A stretch of DNA of 64,000 nt from Plantibacter sp. Leaf314 (GCF_001423185.1 NZ_LMOB01000001.1:2552016-2616015); one strand, 5' to 3'. Counted from the first letter of the stretch, positions 32,158 to 41,019 are shown. Numbers and translations are program-made. Notes: a model not told the origin generated them from the sequence alone.

Positions 32158-32796
32158 ATGCTTCCCCCGACCAACCTGTGGGCGTTCGCCCTGGCGTCGC
32201 TCGCGCTGATCGTCATCCCGGGGCCGAGCATCCTTTTCGTCATCGGCCGCTCACTCGCGCTGGGACGGAAGGCGGGTGTCCTCAGCGTGGTCGGCAACGC
32301 CCTCGGGATGCTGCCGGCGGTGGCGCTCGTCTCACTCGGCGTCGGGTCGATCGTCGCCGAATCGGTCGTCGTGTTCACCGTCATCAAGCTCGTCGGCGCC
32401 GCGTACCTCGTGTTCCTCGGGGTGCAGGCGATCCGTCATCGCAACGACCACGCGCGCACCGCGGAGACGACGAAGGCGCGTCCGTCCTCACGACGGCTCC
32501 TGGGGGAGGGCTTCCTCGTGGGCGTGACGAACCCGAAGACGATCGTGTTCTTCGTCGCCGTCCTCCCGCAGTTCGTCGCCTACGACCACGGGGCGATCCC
32601 GGTGCAGATGGCCATCCTCGGACTCGTCTTCTTCGCGATCGCGCTCGTGAGCGACAGCGTCTGGGCGCTCACGGCGGGGACGGCGCGGGCCTGGTTCGCG
32701 CGGAGCCCGAAGCGCCTCTCGAAGCTGACCGCGGGCGGTGGCGTCATGCTGATCGGCCTCGGTGGCACGATCGCGTTGACGGGCAGTAAGGCGTAG
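32158..32796 (+). CDS. LysE/RhtB-family exporter
   Basis: The 212-residue protein has six helices and the LysE/RhtB signatures: IVIPGPSILFVIGRSLALGRKAG, the LVGAAYLVFLGVQAIRH helix, and GFLVGVTNPKTIVFFVAVLPQFV. Such proteins export amino acids or related metabolites. The ATG at 32158 gives the standard N-terminus. It is divergent from the UbiB-like gene; the 131-bp gap should contain both promoters (for example CTACATTCG near 32118). Substrate unknown. Confidence 0.87.
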   Translation: MLPPTNLWAFALASLALIVIPGPSILFVIGRSLALGRKAGVLSVVGNALGMLPAVALVSLGVGSIVAESVVVFTVIKLVGAAYLVFLGVQAIRHRNDHARTAETTKARPSSRRLLGEGFLVGVTNPKTIVFFVAVLPQFVAYDHGAIPVQMAILGLVFFAIALVSDSVWALTAGTARAWFARSPKRLSKLTAGGGVMLIGLGGTIALTGSKA

Positions 32797-32864
32797 CGCT
32801 GCGCCTCGACCGGTGATCGACCGGTGTTCCCGCTAGGGTGGCCGGCGGGGAACGGGGAACAGGC

Positions 32865-33683
32865 ATGGACGATCAGCGGGTGCGGAGCGAGACCGGGGTG
32901 GGCGAGTCGGCGGAACGGACGAGCCAGCGGCGGCACCAGCGCTCCGTGCTGCAGGTGCTCTCCGGGGTCATCGCGGTCCTCGCGTTCACGACCGCCGCGG
33001 GGCTCACCATGCCGGTGGTCCCCGCTGACGGGCCGGCGTTCAGCGCGCCCGATCGGATCACGGTGACGGCGGCCGACGGAACCGAGGTCGAGCTCGAGCG
33101 GTTCCAGGGGGCGACGACCCGCTTCGGCTCGTATGCGCGCAGCGGCCGGACCTTCACGCTCCTGGACGTCGACACCCGTTCACGCGTCGTCGACCGCGTG
33201 CCGATCGTCGAACCGGCCGACATCATCGGCTCCGATGAGCTGCCGGTTCGATTCGTCGCCACGGTGAGTGCGCCGCACGGGGAGGAGGACCCTTCCGCCG
33301 GCGAGGTCCGGCTCCGGGACGAATGGCGCATGTACGTCCCGGTCGAGGACGGCCTGCCGGAGTACACCGACCAGCAGATCAACCGGGGTGAGGTGGGTGC
33401 GGACGGCGGATCGGTCACCACCGACGACCGCTCGATCCTCGCGATCGCACCGTCCTACCGGGACGGGTCGACGAGCCCGCAGCAGTGGGTGGTCCTCTTC
33501 GACTTCGCCGCCCTGCATGCCACGGGGAACACCAATCTCGGGTTCCCGCTGCCCTGGTACGTCGATGGTCCGGTGGTCCCTGCGATCCGTGCCGTCGCTC
33601 CGGTGCTCGGCGTCGTCTTCCTCGGTCTCGCGCTGTTCCTGCCCCGACTGCACCGGCGCGGCTCATCGCCGCGCACGGGGTGA
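32865..33683 (+). CDS. Membrane-anchored protein with extracytoplasmic domain, unknown function
   Basis: The 272-residue protein begins with a charged 27-residue cytoplasmic tail and a helix (VLQVLSGVIAVLAFTTAAGLTM). An extracytoplasmic beta-rich domain of about 180 residues follows (ITVTAADGTEVELERFQGATTRFG, RDEWRMYVPVEDGLPEY), and a second helix at the C-terminus (AVAPVLGVVFLGLALFLPRL) with a basic end. It is not recognised. The ATG at 32865 has GGGGAA upstream; a TAGGGT box at 32834 would give a short leader. It runs in the same direction as the LysE gene but has its own promoter-like box. Confidence 0.7.
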   Translation: MDDQRVRSETGVGESAERTSQRRHQRSVLQVLSGVIAVLAFTTAAGLTMPVVPADGPAFSAPDRITVTAADGTEVELERFQGATTRFGSYARSGRTFTLLDVDTRSRVVDRVPIVEPADIIGSDELPVRFVATVSAPHGEEDPSAGEVRLRDEWRMYVPVEDGLPEYTDQQINRGEVGADGGSVTTDDRSILAIAPSYRDGSTSPQQWVVLFDFAALHATGNTNLGFPLPWYVDGPVVPAIRAVAPVLGVVFLGLALFLPRLHRRGSSPRTG

Positions 33684-33728
33684 GTCGGGGTCTCTCCCGT
33701 CAAGCCGCTCGGTCGCTCGGGTGAAGCG

Positions 33729-34718
33729 TCATCCGATGGTGTCACGGCGACGGATGAGCTCCTGCAGGCGCTCGTCGCGGCGGTCGGCGTCCGCCCTGAC
33801 CAGCCCACGAAGCGAGGTGTCGTAGACGGACGTGGCTTGCTCCGGCTCGCAGTCCAGAACGGGCGCGATGCGGGCGAGCGCCTCGTCGTCCGACGCCGCG
33901 CTCCCGACGACCTCGGCGATCTCGGGCCAGGACCGGCGGGCGCTGACACGCAGCCGCTCCGCCTCGATCTGTCGGTCGTAGGCCCGGCGCTCGGTCGCGG
34001 CGTCGGCCCGGTGCTGATTCTGCTTGGCGAGCTGACGGCCGACCATCTCGGCCGTCAGATCGACGCGGAGCGGTTCGGCGAGGCGTAGCCCGAGTTCGAC
34101 GACCACGACGTGGAGGTCGTAGGGGCCGGGCTCCGGCGAGTTGGCGTCCGACTGCGGCTGGAGCTGCACCGGGACACGGGTGACCTCGCCGGGGTCGAGC
34201 GGGACGGCGCGGTCCGCCGCGGAACCCATCCACCCGAAGGAGAATCCGGTCTCGCCGGGCGCGGTGAGGGCCCCGACCGCTCGGAACCCCTCGCTCTCCG
34301 GCGTCCATCTGGCGGTGCCCGCGATCACGATGTCGACGACGAGGTCGCTCGGATCGGCGATCTCCGCGACGAACGACGGCCACCGCAGCTCCAAGCCCTG
34401 TCGCCGCTCGGCTCGGCTCGGTCGAAGGTCCATGGTGTTCGGGTGGACGCGCACCAGCGGAAGCTGCTCGCTCGGATGCACCTGCGCCACGCGCCAGGTC
34501 CGGTGGTCCGCGTCGACCGGCGAACCGAGGTACACCGCACCACTCTCCAACCGGCGGAGCACCCGCCAACCGTCCGACGGGGCCTCAGCGGCGGTGGTCT
34601 CATCGATGCCGCAAGCAAGTTCGTCCGCCAGCGCCGAGAGTGTCGTGCCATCGCCGGTGAGGGCGTCGCCGTCGACCTCGAGGTCCCCGATCCGGGGTGC
34701 ATCATCCATGGAAGCCAT
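33729..34718 (-). CDS. Protein of unknown function with GyrA-like C-terminal helices
   Basis: The ~329-residue protein has no signal peptide or membrane helix. Residues ~40-225 are a beta-rich region with repeated Trp/Val/Asp and pairs such as VYLGSPVDADHRTWRVAQVHP. The last ~100 residues are strongly helical and charged (AEMVGRQLAKQNQHRADAA, SWPEIAEVVGSAASDDEALARI, EQATSVYDTSLRGLVRADADRR). This spacing of conserved positions resembles the coiled-coil and hinge region of GyrA/ParC (ARIL..I..S...EA..L....QA..IL...L..L). The likeness is by eye only. The start is ATG 34718 or 34709. It lies just downstream of the RpiR gene but is likely transcribed separately. Confidence 0.6.
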   Translation of the reverse strand: MASMDDAPRIGDLEVDGDALTGDGTTLSALADELACGIDETTAAEAPSDGWRVLRRLESGAVYLGSPVDADHRTWRVAQVHPSEQLPLVRVHPNTMDLRPSRAERRQGLELRWPSFVAEIADPSDLVVDIVIAGTARWTPESEGFRAVGALTAPGETGFSFGWMGSAADRAVPLDPGEVTRVPVQLQPQSDANSPEPGPYDLHVVVVELGLRLAEPLRVDLTAEMVGRQLAKQNQHRADAATERRAYDRQIEAERLRVSARRSWPEIAEVVGSAASDDEALARIAPVLDCEPEQATSVYDTSLRGLVRADADRRDERLQELIRRRDTIG

Positions 34719-34756
34719 GCCCGATGGTCTCATGCGCCATGCTCGAGACCCCGAAC

Positions 34757-35626
34757 TCAGGTGTCGATGCGGTGGTCCTGGATGGACTCGTAGGTGACGC
34801 GGAGCGATTCCGCTGCGACGTCGTAGCGACGCTGGGCGACACGGATGAACAACAGGTCGACGAGCGCGAGTTGCGCGATGCGCGAGGACATCGCCCCGGA
34901 ACGGTAGCGGCTCTCCCTCGCCTGCGTCACGAGGACGAGGTCGCAGCGGCTCGCGATGGGGGAGTCGGGGAAGTTCGTGATGCACACCGTCGTCGCCCCC
35001 GCGGCACGGGCGAGTTGCATCGCCTGCTCGGTCTCGACCGTGAGACCCGAGTGCGAGATGCCGATGGCGACCCCGCCCGGCCCGAGGAGGGCGGCCGACG
35101 GCAACGCCAGGTGGGCGTCGACGAAGGTGTTGGCCGGCATGCCGATCCGGTAGAGCTTCTGGTGGAGGTCCTGCGCGGTGAGGTTCGAGGAGCCGAAGCC
35201 GATGATGTCGATCCGCGGCGCGAGGAGCAGCGCGTCTACGACCGCGTCCAGGGCGTCGCGGTCGAGCGAACGGGCGGTCAGCTCGATCGCCTGCACCTCC
35301 TGGTACGCGACCTTCGCGACGACCGTCTCCACCGAGTCGTCCGGGTCGATGTCGGCGTCGTCGACCTCGAACCGGTCCCGCTCCGCCTGCTCGCGGCTCG
35401 TCGACGTCGCGACGGCCACCCGGAACTCCCGGTACCCCGTGTATCCGATCGTCTGGCAGAACCGGGCCACGGTCGCCTGCGAGGTGCCGCACGCCTTCGC
35501 GAGCTCCGTGATGGTCAACTCGACGACGAGCGAGGGGGTGCCGATGATCGTCTCGGCGACGCGCGTCTCGGCGGCGCTCAGGCGTGGGATCGCCTGGCGG
35601 AGCACGAGGAGCGCGTCAGTGGACAT
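34757..35626 (-). CDS. RpiR-family regulator (MurR-like)
   Basis: The 289-residue regulator has an N-terminal RpiR helix-turn-helix (residues ~1-80: RLSAAETRVAETIIGTPSLVVELTITELAKACGTSQATVARFCQTIGYTGYREFR). A C-terminal SIS sugar-phosphate-binding domain follows (IDIIGFGSSNLTAQDLHQKLYRIGM, GISHSGLTVETEQAMQLARAAGATTVCITNF). In Escherichia coli and Bacillus, MurR of this family senses MurNAc-6-phosphate and controls murQ. Here its start overlaps the murQ 3' end by 11 bp, which makes the same role likely. It is the last gene of the operon that begins at 42306. Confidence 0.9.
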   Translation of the reverse strand: MSTDALLVLRQAIPRLSAAETRVAETIIGTPSLVVELTITELAKACGTSQATVARFCQTIGYTGYREFRVAVATSTSREQAERDRFEVDDADIDPDDSVETVVAKVAYQEVQAIELTARSLDRDALDAVVDALLLAPRIDIIGFGSSNLTAQDLHQKLYRIGMPANTFVDAHLALPSAALLGPGGVAIGISHSGLTVETEQAMQLARAAGATTVCITNFPDSPIASRCDLVLVTQARESRYRSGAMSSRIAQLALVDLLFIRVAQRRYDVAAESLRVTYESIQDHRIDT

Positions 35627-36596
35627 CCGGTGCGGCCCCCGTCGGCTGGGCGGCCGCGTGGGCCGCGATGGCCGCGCTGAGGGACCCGTCGCCGCTGCGG
35701 AGGCGGGCGACTGCTTCATCTGCGGCGATGCCGGTCACGAGGACGAGGATAGCGGCCTTCACCCAGCCGTCGACGGATGCGAGTGTCGCAGCGGCCGTGG
35801 CGGCGTCGACGTCGGTGGCCAGCATGACCGTCCGTTCCGCGCGCGCCCGCAGCTTCTCGTTCGTCGCACGCAGGTCGACCATGAGGTTCCGGTACGTCTT
35901 CCCGAGTCGCACCATCGAGATCGTCGACAGCATGTTGAGCACGAGCTTCTGCGCCGTCCCCGCCTTCAGCCGCGTCGAACCGGTGAGGAGCTCCGGACCG
36001 ACGACCGCCTCGATGCCGATGTCGGCGTCCCGTCCGAGCGGGGAGCCCGCGTTGCACGACAGGCCGATCGTGATCGCGCCGACCGAGCGCGCGTCCTCGA
36101 GGGCGCCCAGGACGTAGGGCGTGCGGCCCGACGCGGAGACCCCCACGACGGCGTCGTCCGCAGTGATCGACAGCGACGCCAGATCCGCGCGCCCGAGGTC
36201 GTCACGGTCCTCCGCGTTCTCCACCGCCTGCTGGATGGCGCCGGGGCCACCCGCGATGAGCCCGACGATGAGCCCGGGATCGGTGCCGAAGGTCGGTGGG
36301 GCCTCGCTCGCATCGAGGATGCCCATACGGCCCGCCGTGCCGGCTCCCAGGTAGATGAGCCGACCACCGCGCCGGAGTCGGTCGACGATCGCATCGACGG
36401 CCGCCGCGATCTCGGGGGCCACCGCGGCGACGGCCTCCGGGACGGACCGGTCCTCCTCGTTCATTGCCTCCACGAGCTCACGCGTGGTGAGGGCGTCGAG
36501 GTCGGGGACGCGTTCGCCCACCTGCTCGGTGGACATCGTCGCGAGCTCGGCGCGGAGGGAGTCCCTGACGGAGGAACCCTCAGACAGCGTGGACAT
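35616..36596 (-). CDS. murQ: N-acetylmuramic acid 6-phosphate etherase
   Basis: The 326-residue enzyme cleaves the lactyl ether of MurNAc-6-P to give GlcNAc-6-P and D-lactate in cell-wall recycling. The MurQ pattern is complete: ERVPDLDALTTRELVEAMNEED, the SIS domain GRLIYLGAGTAGRMGILDASEAPPTFG (with the catalytic Glu in SEAPP) and the sugar-phosphate loop VGVSASGRTPYVLGAL, then LKAGTAQKLVLNMLSTISMVRLGKTYRNLMVD. ATG 36596 overlaps the kinase gene by 17 bp. A second ATG at 36536 has the same preceding bases (GCGACGATGTCCAC occurs at both), so the true start is uncertain. Confidence 0.95.
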   Translation of the reverse strand: MSTLSEGSSVRDSLRAELATMSTEQVGERVPDLDALTTRELVEAMNEEDRSVPEAVAAVAPEIAAAVDAIVDRLRRGGRLIYLGAGTAGRMGILDASEAPPTFGTDPGLIVGLIAGGPGAIQQAVENAEDRDDLGRADLASLSITADDAVVGVSASGRTPYVLGALEDARSVGAITIGLSCNAGSPLGRDADIGIEAVVGPELLTGSTRLKAGTAQKLVLNMLSTISMVRLGKTYRNLMVDLRATNEKLRARAERTVMLATDVDAATAAATLASVDGWVKAAILVLVTGIAADEAVARLRSGDGSLSAAIAAHAAAQPTGAAPDVH

Positions 36597-37521
36597 CGTC
36601 GCGCACGACCCTTCCGGCGTAGGAGATCGCCGTGTCGAGGGCCACGAGCCTGGCGCCGTCCAAGGCGTCGCCCCGAGGTCCGACGAGGTCGACGCCGACC
36701 TCGCGCATGGCCGTCGCGAGGTGGGCGGCGAAGTAGGGCTGGGAGGCGATGCCGCCGACGACGCACACGGCACCGCTACCGGCCGCGGCGGCGCTCGCCG
36801 CGAGGTGTGCACAGGCGCCGTCGACGATGCCCGCGGCGACCTCGTCGCCCTGCTCTGCCCGGGCGATGACCGTCGGGGCGAAGGTGCCGAGTTGGCGGGC
36901 CGGTGCTCCGGTGCTGGAGACCCAGAGCGGAAGCGCCGGGATCGTGCCGGCGAGTGCCTCGGCGTCCGCGAGGAGCGCGGTCGCCGGGCCGCGACCGTCG
37001 AACGCGCGCATGCACGCCTCGAGGCCCTCCTGCCCGATCCACCGACCGCTGCCCTCGTCGCCGAGCCAGGGCCCCCAGCCGTCGATCTGCCTGACGGCAC
37101 CCGCAGCGTCGACGTCGAACACGACGGCACCGGTCCCGGCGATGAGCACGGTGCCCGGGCCACCCGCGAAGGCGCCGGCGTGGGCTGCGAGGGCGTCGTT
37201 CACGACGGCGATCGTGGCACCGAGCGCCAGGCGGAGCTCCGCGGTGAACGCGGCGACCTGGTGCGGGGCGGCTTCGACCCCTGCGGCGCCGATACCGACG
37301 TGCCGGACCTCGGCCAGCAGCGCGGCCGGCAGCTGCGAGACCGTGTCCATGACCGCCCGAGCCGAGAGCTCGGCACCCTCGTGGTCGGCGAGGCCGGGCG
37401 CACCGTGGCCGTGGGCTTCGGCGAGGACGGTCGGCTCCTCGGCGGAACCGCCCGTGATGCGGGCGCGGCAGGACGTCTTCCCGAGATCGATGGCGAGGAC
37501 GGGTGGTGCGAGGTGGGTCAT
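36580..37521 (-). CDS. N-acetylglucosamine/N-acetylmuramic acid kinase (BadF/BadG type)
   Basis: The 313-residue protein belongs to the BadF/BadG/BcrA ATPase family with an actin-like fold: phosphate 1 motif VLAIDLGKTSCRARI, phosphate 2 TVLIAGTGAVVFD, the sugar loop DGWGPWLGDEGSGRWIGQEGL, and adenosine motif VCVVGGIASQPYF. GlcNAc kinases and the MurK kinase of Clostridium, which phosphorylates both MurNAc and GlcNAc, are of this type. Because the operon has no PTS importer, an unphosphorylated sugar enters and a kinase is needed before MurQ can act; MurNAc kinase activity is therefore inferred. It overlaps nagZ by 4 bp (ATGA). Confidence 0.88.
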   Translation of the reverse strand: MTHLAPPVLAIDLGKTSCRARITGGSAEEPTVLAEAHGHGAPGLADHEGAELSARAVMDTVSQLPAALLAEVRHVGIGAAGVEAAPHQVAAFTAELRLALGATIAVVNDALAAHAGAFAGGPGTVLIAGTGAVVFDVDAAGAVRQIDGWGPWLGDEGSGRWIGQEGLEACMRAFDGRGPATALLADAEALAGTIPALPLWVSSTGAPARQLGTFAPTVIARAEQGDEVAAGIVDGACAHLAASAAAAGSGAVCVVGGIASQPYFAAHLATAMREVGVDLVGPRGDALDGARLVALDTAISYAGRVVRDDVHAV

Positions 37522-39119
37522 GATCCGTTCCGGTGGTGCTGGTGGTGCGATGGTGCGGCGGTCGTCCCCGAGGCGAGCAGCTCCGTGACCCGGTCGGCCG
37601 AGGCGCGTGAGGCTGCAAGGCAGTCGATGACGGGGAGTGTGAGCCGGAGGTCGTCGGCGAGCGGCAGACCGACGCTCACGACGACCGCGTCGGGCCGGAT
37701 GGCCGCGATGCGCTCCACGGCAAGCCGCTGCGGGGTGTCGTCGTCGAGGCGGTCCGCCAGGAGGGCGACGCCGTGCCCGGCGGGGATCGTGTCGAGCAGG
37801 AGGGACAGCTCGTCCGAGGTGGACGCCTCCGCACGGGGATCCGGTGTGCGCAGACTCGGGCCGGCCTCGAGCCGCGTCACCTCGAACCGTTCGGCGAGAG
37901 ACTCGGCGAAGGGGTCGTGCGCCGAGGCGACGGCGAAGGTCGGTCGGTCGCGGAGGTCGACGAGCGTGATCGCCGAGGCGTCGACGGCGACGTCACCGCG
38001 GACCCGGACGATGCGGCGGATGGCGTCGGCGAAGCGCCCTTCGACCAGCTCAGGGACCGGGGATGCCTCAGGGACCGGGTCGCCGGTCCCTGAGCCTGTC
38101 GAAGGGGCGACCGTCGCAGCGAGCCGCGCGACGCGGGCGGCCGCACGCTCGACGATCGCGCGGTCGAGACCACCGTCGGTGATCGCGGCGCAGACCGCCT
38201 CGAACACCTCGAGGTAGTCGTCCTCGTCGGTGGTGGCGCCCTGCTTCGGTCCGAGGTTCGAGGGGTTGCCGATGCAGAGCAGGTCCACGCCGGCCTCGAG
38301 CGCGAGGACCGCCCCGCGTCCGGAACCGGTGGTGGAACGGATCGCGGCCATGTCGAGCGCGTCGGAGATGATGACGCCGTCGAAGCCGCTCTCGCGAAGT
38401 CGGCGGAGCGGGATCGGGTTGAGGGTCGCCGGTGCGTCACCGAAGGCGGGGACGACGATGTGGGCGGTCATGACGCTTGCGACCCCGGCCCCGATGGCAG
38501 CCTCGAACGGTGGCAGGTGCTCGGCCTCGAGCTCCTCCAGCTCCAGCTCGATGCGGGGGAGGTCGAGGTGGGAGTCGCTCGCGGTGTCGCCGTGGCCGGG
38601 ATAGTGCTTCACGCACGCGGCGACCCCGCCCGACTGCAGACCCTCGACCATGGCGGCGACGTGGCGAGAGACGAGCGCCGCGGTGGTGCCGAACGAGCGC
38701 ACGCCGATGACGGGGTTCGCCGGGTTGGTGTTCACATCGGCCACGGGGCCGAGGTCGACGTTCGCCCCGGCCGAGCGGAGTCGGCGCGCGAGTTCGGAGC
38801 CGACGGCCCGGGTGGTCTCGACCTCGTCGAGCGCACCGAGCTGGGCGTGCCCCGGCAACGTCGATCCGGTGAGGGCCTCGAGCCGGGAGACGTTGCCGCC
38901 CTCCTCGTCGACGCCGATGAGGATCTCCGGCCGGTGCGCGCGGAGCGTCGCCGAGAGGGCCTCGACCTGCGCCGGATCGGCCGAGAGGTTCTGGCCGAAG
39001 TAGACGACACCGGCGAGGCCGCCGTCGAGTTCGCGCAGCAGCCAGTCCGGGGCGGTCCGGCCGAGGAACCCCGGCCAGAGGACGCCACGGACCAGCCGGG
39101 CGACGTCGGGGTCGGTCAT
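37518..39119 (-). CDS. nagZ: Beta-N-acetylhexosaminidase, glycoside hydrolase family 3
   Basis: The 533-residue enzyme removes GlcNAc from GlcNAc-MurNAc compounds. The GH3 barrel holds the NagZ motifs: GVDEEGGNVSRL, KHYPGHGDTASDSHLDLP (the Asp182/His184 acid-base dyad) and VIISDALDM (nucleophile Asp253). There is no signal peptide, so it acts in the cytoplasm on imported fragments. Residues ~338-361 (PSTGSGTGDPVPEASPVPELVEG region) are encoded by two facing REP elements at 38037-38106, an in-frame insertion in the linker before the C-terminal domain. A second domain (residues ~362-533) resembles the GH3 C-terminal domain. It overlaps its neighbours by 4 bp on both sides. Confidence 0.92.
   Translation of the reverse strand: MTDPDVARLVRGVLWPGFLGRTAPDWLLRELDGGLAGVVYFGQNLSADPAQVEALSATLRAHRPEILIGVDEEGGNVSRLEALTGSTLPGHAQLGALDEVETTRAVGSELARRLRSAGANVDLGPVADVNTNPANPVIGVRSFGTTAALVSRHVAAMVEGLQSGGVAACVKHYPGHGDTASDSHLDLPRIELELEELEAEHLPPFEAAIGAGVASVMTAHIVVPAFGDAPATLNPIPLRRLRESGFDGVIISDALDMAAIRSTTGSGRGAVLALEAGVDLLCIGNPSNLGPKQGATTDEDDYLEVFEAVCAAITDGGLDRAIVERAAARVARLAATVAPSTGSGTGDPVPEASPVPELVEGRFADAIRRIVRVRGDVAVDASAITLVDLRDRPTFAVASAHDPFAESLAERFEVTRLEAGPSLRTPDPRAEASTSDELSLLLDTIPAGHGVALLADRLDDDTPQRLAVERIAAIRPDAVVVSVGLPLADDLRLTLPVIDCLAASRASADRVTELLASGTTAAPSHHQHHRNGS
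38037..38106. repeat. REP-like pair inside nagZ
   Basis: A forward copy (38037-38058) and a reverse-complement copy (38085-38106) of the REP family face each other, with a REP fragment GCCTCAGGGACCGGG between them. The open reading frame is kept, so the element is translated as a Pro/Glu/Ser/Gly linker. Confidence 0.9.
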
Positions 39120-40045
39120 CCCTTCACCGCTCCGGAGACGAGGCCGCCGGAGAGGCGTCGCTGCACGAGGATGAAGAAGATCATGACCGGGATCGTGATG
39201 ATCGTCGACGCCGCCATGACCGAGCCCCAGTCGTTGGAGTTCAGCCCGAAGAACTGCTTGAGGCCGATGGCGACCGTGTAGTTCTCCGTCGAGCCGCCGA
39301 GCAGGGTCATCGCGAAGATGAACTCGTTCCACGCGGTGATGAAGCTGAACACGCTCGTCGCGACGAGGCCGGGGGCCACGAGCGGGAGCATGATCGAGCG
39401 GAACATGCGCCACCAGCTGGCGCCGTCGAGGAACGCCGCCTCTTCGAGTTCCACCGGGACCGCCGCGACGAAGCCGCGGAGCATCCAGATGCCGAACGGC
39501 AGGGCGAGGGCCACGTAGACGATGATGAGCCCGAGCAGCGTGTTGAGCAGCTGCAGGTCGCGGATCTGCACGAACAGCGGGATCACGAGCGCCTCGAGCG
39601 GCACCATCTGCACGACGAGGATCATGAGCAGGACCGCGGTGCGGAACTTGAACCGGAAGCGGGCGACCGCGACCGAGGCGAGGAGCGCGACGGCGGCGGA
39701 GATGAGCACCGTCGCACCGGCGACGATCGCGGAGTTGCGCAGGAAGACGGCGAATCCGCCGTCGGTCAGGACCGACTCGAAGTTCGTCAGCGACAGCTCC
39801 TTCGGGAAGAAGGACTGGCCGCCGCTCGACGCCTGCGCGTCGAAGGCGCTCGACAGCATCCAGTACGCCGGGAACAGTGTGAACACGAGGAGCAGGGTGA
39901 CGAGGACCGCCTTGACCGTGTTGGAGCGGATCTTCCGACCGCTCGCCTTCCGGTGCATGGGGACCTGCGGCTTGGCGGATCCGTCGGTTCCCGGTCCCTG
40001 AGCCTGTCGACGGGCGGTGGTCGGGGCGGGGGCGTGGGTTGTCAC
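39116..40045 (-). CDS. Sugar ABC transporter permease (MalG type)
   Basis: The 309-residue protein has six transmembrane helices and the binding-protein-dependent permease loop (EAA motif) VPVELEEAAFLDGASWWRMFRSIMLPLVAPGL, where the ATPase docks. Other MalG features are PAYWMLSSAF and TAWNEFIFAMTLLGG. It forms a heterodimer with the MalF-type permease just upstream. The start is GTG 40045 in a GTGA overlap with the upstream gene. The N-terminal tail (residues ~11-18, TARRQAQGPG) is encoded by a REP element at 39993-40014. Confidence 0.92.
   Translation of the reverse strand: MTTHAPAPTTARRQAQGPGTDGSAKPQVPMHRKASGRKIRSNTVKAVLVTLLLVFTLFPAYWMLSSAFDAQASSGGQSFFPKELSLTNFESVLTDGGFAVFLRNSAIVAGATVLISAAVALLASVAVARFRFKFRTAVLLMILVVQMVPLEALVIPLFVQIRDLQLLNTLLGLIIVYVALALPFGIWMLRGFVAAVPVELEEAAFLDGASWWRMFRSIMLPLVAPGLVATSVFSFITAWNEFIFAMTLLGGSTENYTVAIGLKQFFGLNSNDWGSVMAASTIITIPVMIFFILVQRRLSGGLVSGAVKG
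39993..40014 (-). repeat. REP-like element in the N-terminal coding part of the permease gene
   Basis: The sequence GGTCCCTGAGCCTGTCGACG is a reverse-complement REP copy with one change, translated in frame near the start of the MalG-type permease. Confidence 0.85.
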
Positions 40046-41013
40046 AGTTCGTCCTCCTTCATGAGGGCGCGGATGTAGACGATCGTGATGCCGAGCAGCA
40101 CGAGGGTCAGCAGCACCGCGATGGCGGAGCCGAAGCCGTACCGGTTCTGCCCGAAGGACTCCACGTAGGACCACACGCCGAGGTTCAGCACCTCACGGTT
40201 CGAGCCGGAACCACCCGGCATGAGGTAGATCTGCGCGAACACCTTGAAGTCCCAGATCGTCGACAGGATGATGACGACGGAGAACACCTGGCGCAGCGAC
40301 GGGAAGGTGATCTGGAAGAAGCGGCGGAACGCGCCGGCCCCGTCCATCTCAGCGGCTTCCAGCATCTCCTTGGAGACGCCGAGCAGGCCGGCCAGCACGG
40401 TGATGGCCACGAACGGGAACCCGTGGTGGATGACGTTCAGCAGCGCGATGCCGTAGAACGTGAACTGGTTGGTGAACCAGTTGAAGGGCTCGTCCATGAG
40501 CCCGGCGCCCATGAGCGTCTGATTGACGATGCCGCGGTCGGCGTCGAAGATCCAGACCCACACGTAGGTGCCGGTGACGGCGGGCATCGCCCAGGCGACC
40601 ATGATGGCGCTGCCGACGATGGTGCGCCAGAAAGAACCGAGGTTCGCCATGAGGAGGGCGACGAGGGTGCCGAGGACGACCGTGCCGATGACGGCGGCCG
40701 CCGCGAAGAAGACGGTGTTCGGAAGGACGACGGTCCAGAGGGTCGGGTCTGCGAAGACCTCGGCGTAGTTCGCCCCGCCGTTGAAGTTGGTGTCGCCGGA
40801 GACGATCTCGCGGAGGCCGTAGTCCTGCAGGGAGAACAGCACGACCCGGATGAGCGGCCAGAGCAGGAGGACGGCGAGGATGAGGAGCGCCGGCGTGAGC
40901 AGCAGCCAGGGGCGGGTGCGCATGAGGAGCCGCAGCCGCTTGGGGGAGGGGCCCCCGGCCACCCGCGAAGCGGGGGCTTCGCGGGTGACCGTGGGCGGGG
41001 TGAGGGTCGACAC
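40042..41013 (-). CDS. Sugar ABC transporter permease (MalF type)
   Basis: The 323-residue protein has six helices. The first region is LLTPALLILAVLLLWPLIRVVLFSLQDYG, and the EAA loop is VSKEMLEAAEMDGAGAFRRFFQITFPSLRQV. YVWVWIFDADRGIVNQTL is also typical of the MalF group. Together with the MalG-type protein it makes the import channel. The start is GTG 41013, 6 nt after the binding-protein stop codon. No ATPase gene is in the operon; actinobacteria often use one shared MsiK-like ATPase, which is the likely partner here. Confidence 0.92.
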   Translation of the reverse strand: MSTLTPPTVTREAPASRVAGGPSPKRLRLLMRTRPWLLLTPALLILAVLLLWPLIRVVLFSLQDYGLREIVSGDTNFNGGANYAEVFADPTLWTVVLPNTVFFAAAAVIGTVVLGTLVALLMANLGSFWRTIVGSAIMVAWAMPAVTGTYVWVWIFDADRGIVNQTLMGAGLMDEPFNWFTNQFTFYGIALLNVIHHGFPFVAITVLAGLLGVSKEMLEAAEMDGAGAFRRFFQITFPSLRQVFSVVIILSTIWDFKVFAQIYLMPGGSGSNREVLNLGVWSYVESFGQNRYGFGSAIAVLLTLVLLGITIVYIRALMKEDEL

Positions 41014-41019
41014 GATCGG

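Noticed and set aside
36530..36603. Functional regulatory repeat at the two possible murQ starts
   Set aside because: GCGACGATGTCCAC occurs twice 60 bp apart, but this can be explained by similar residues (ATMST / DDVMST); noted only as a start ambiguity.
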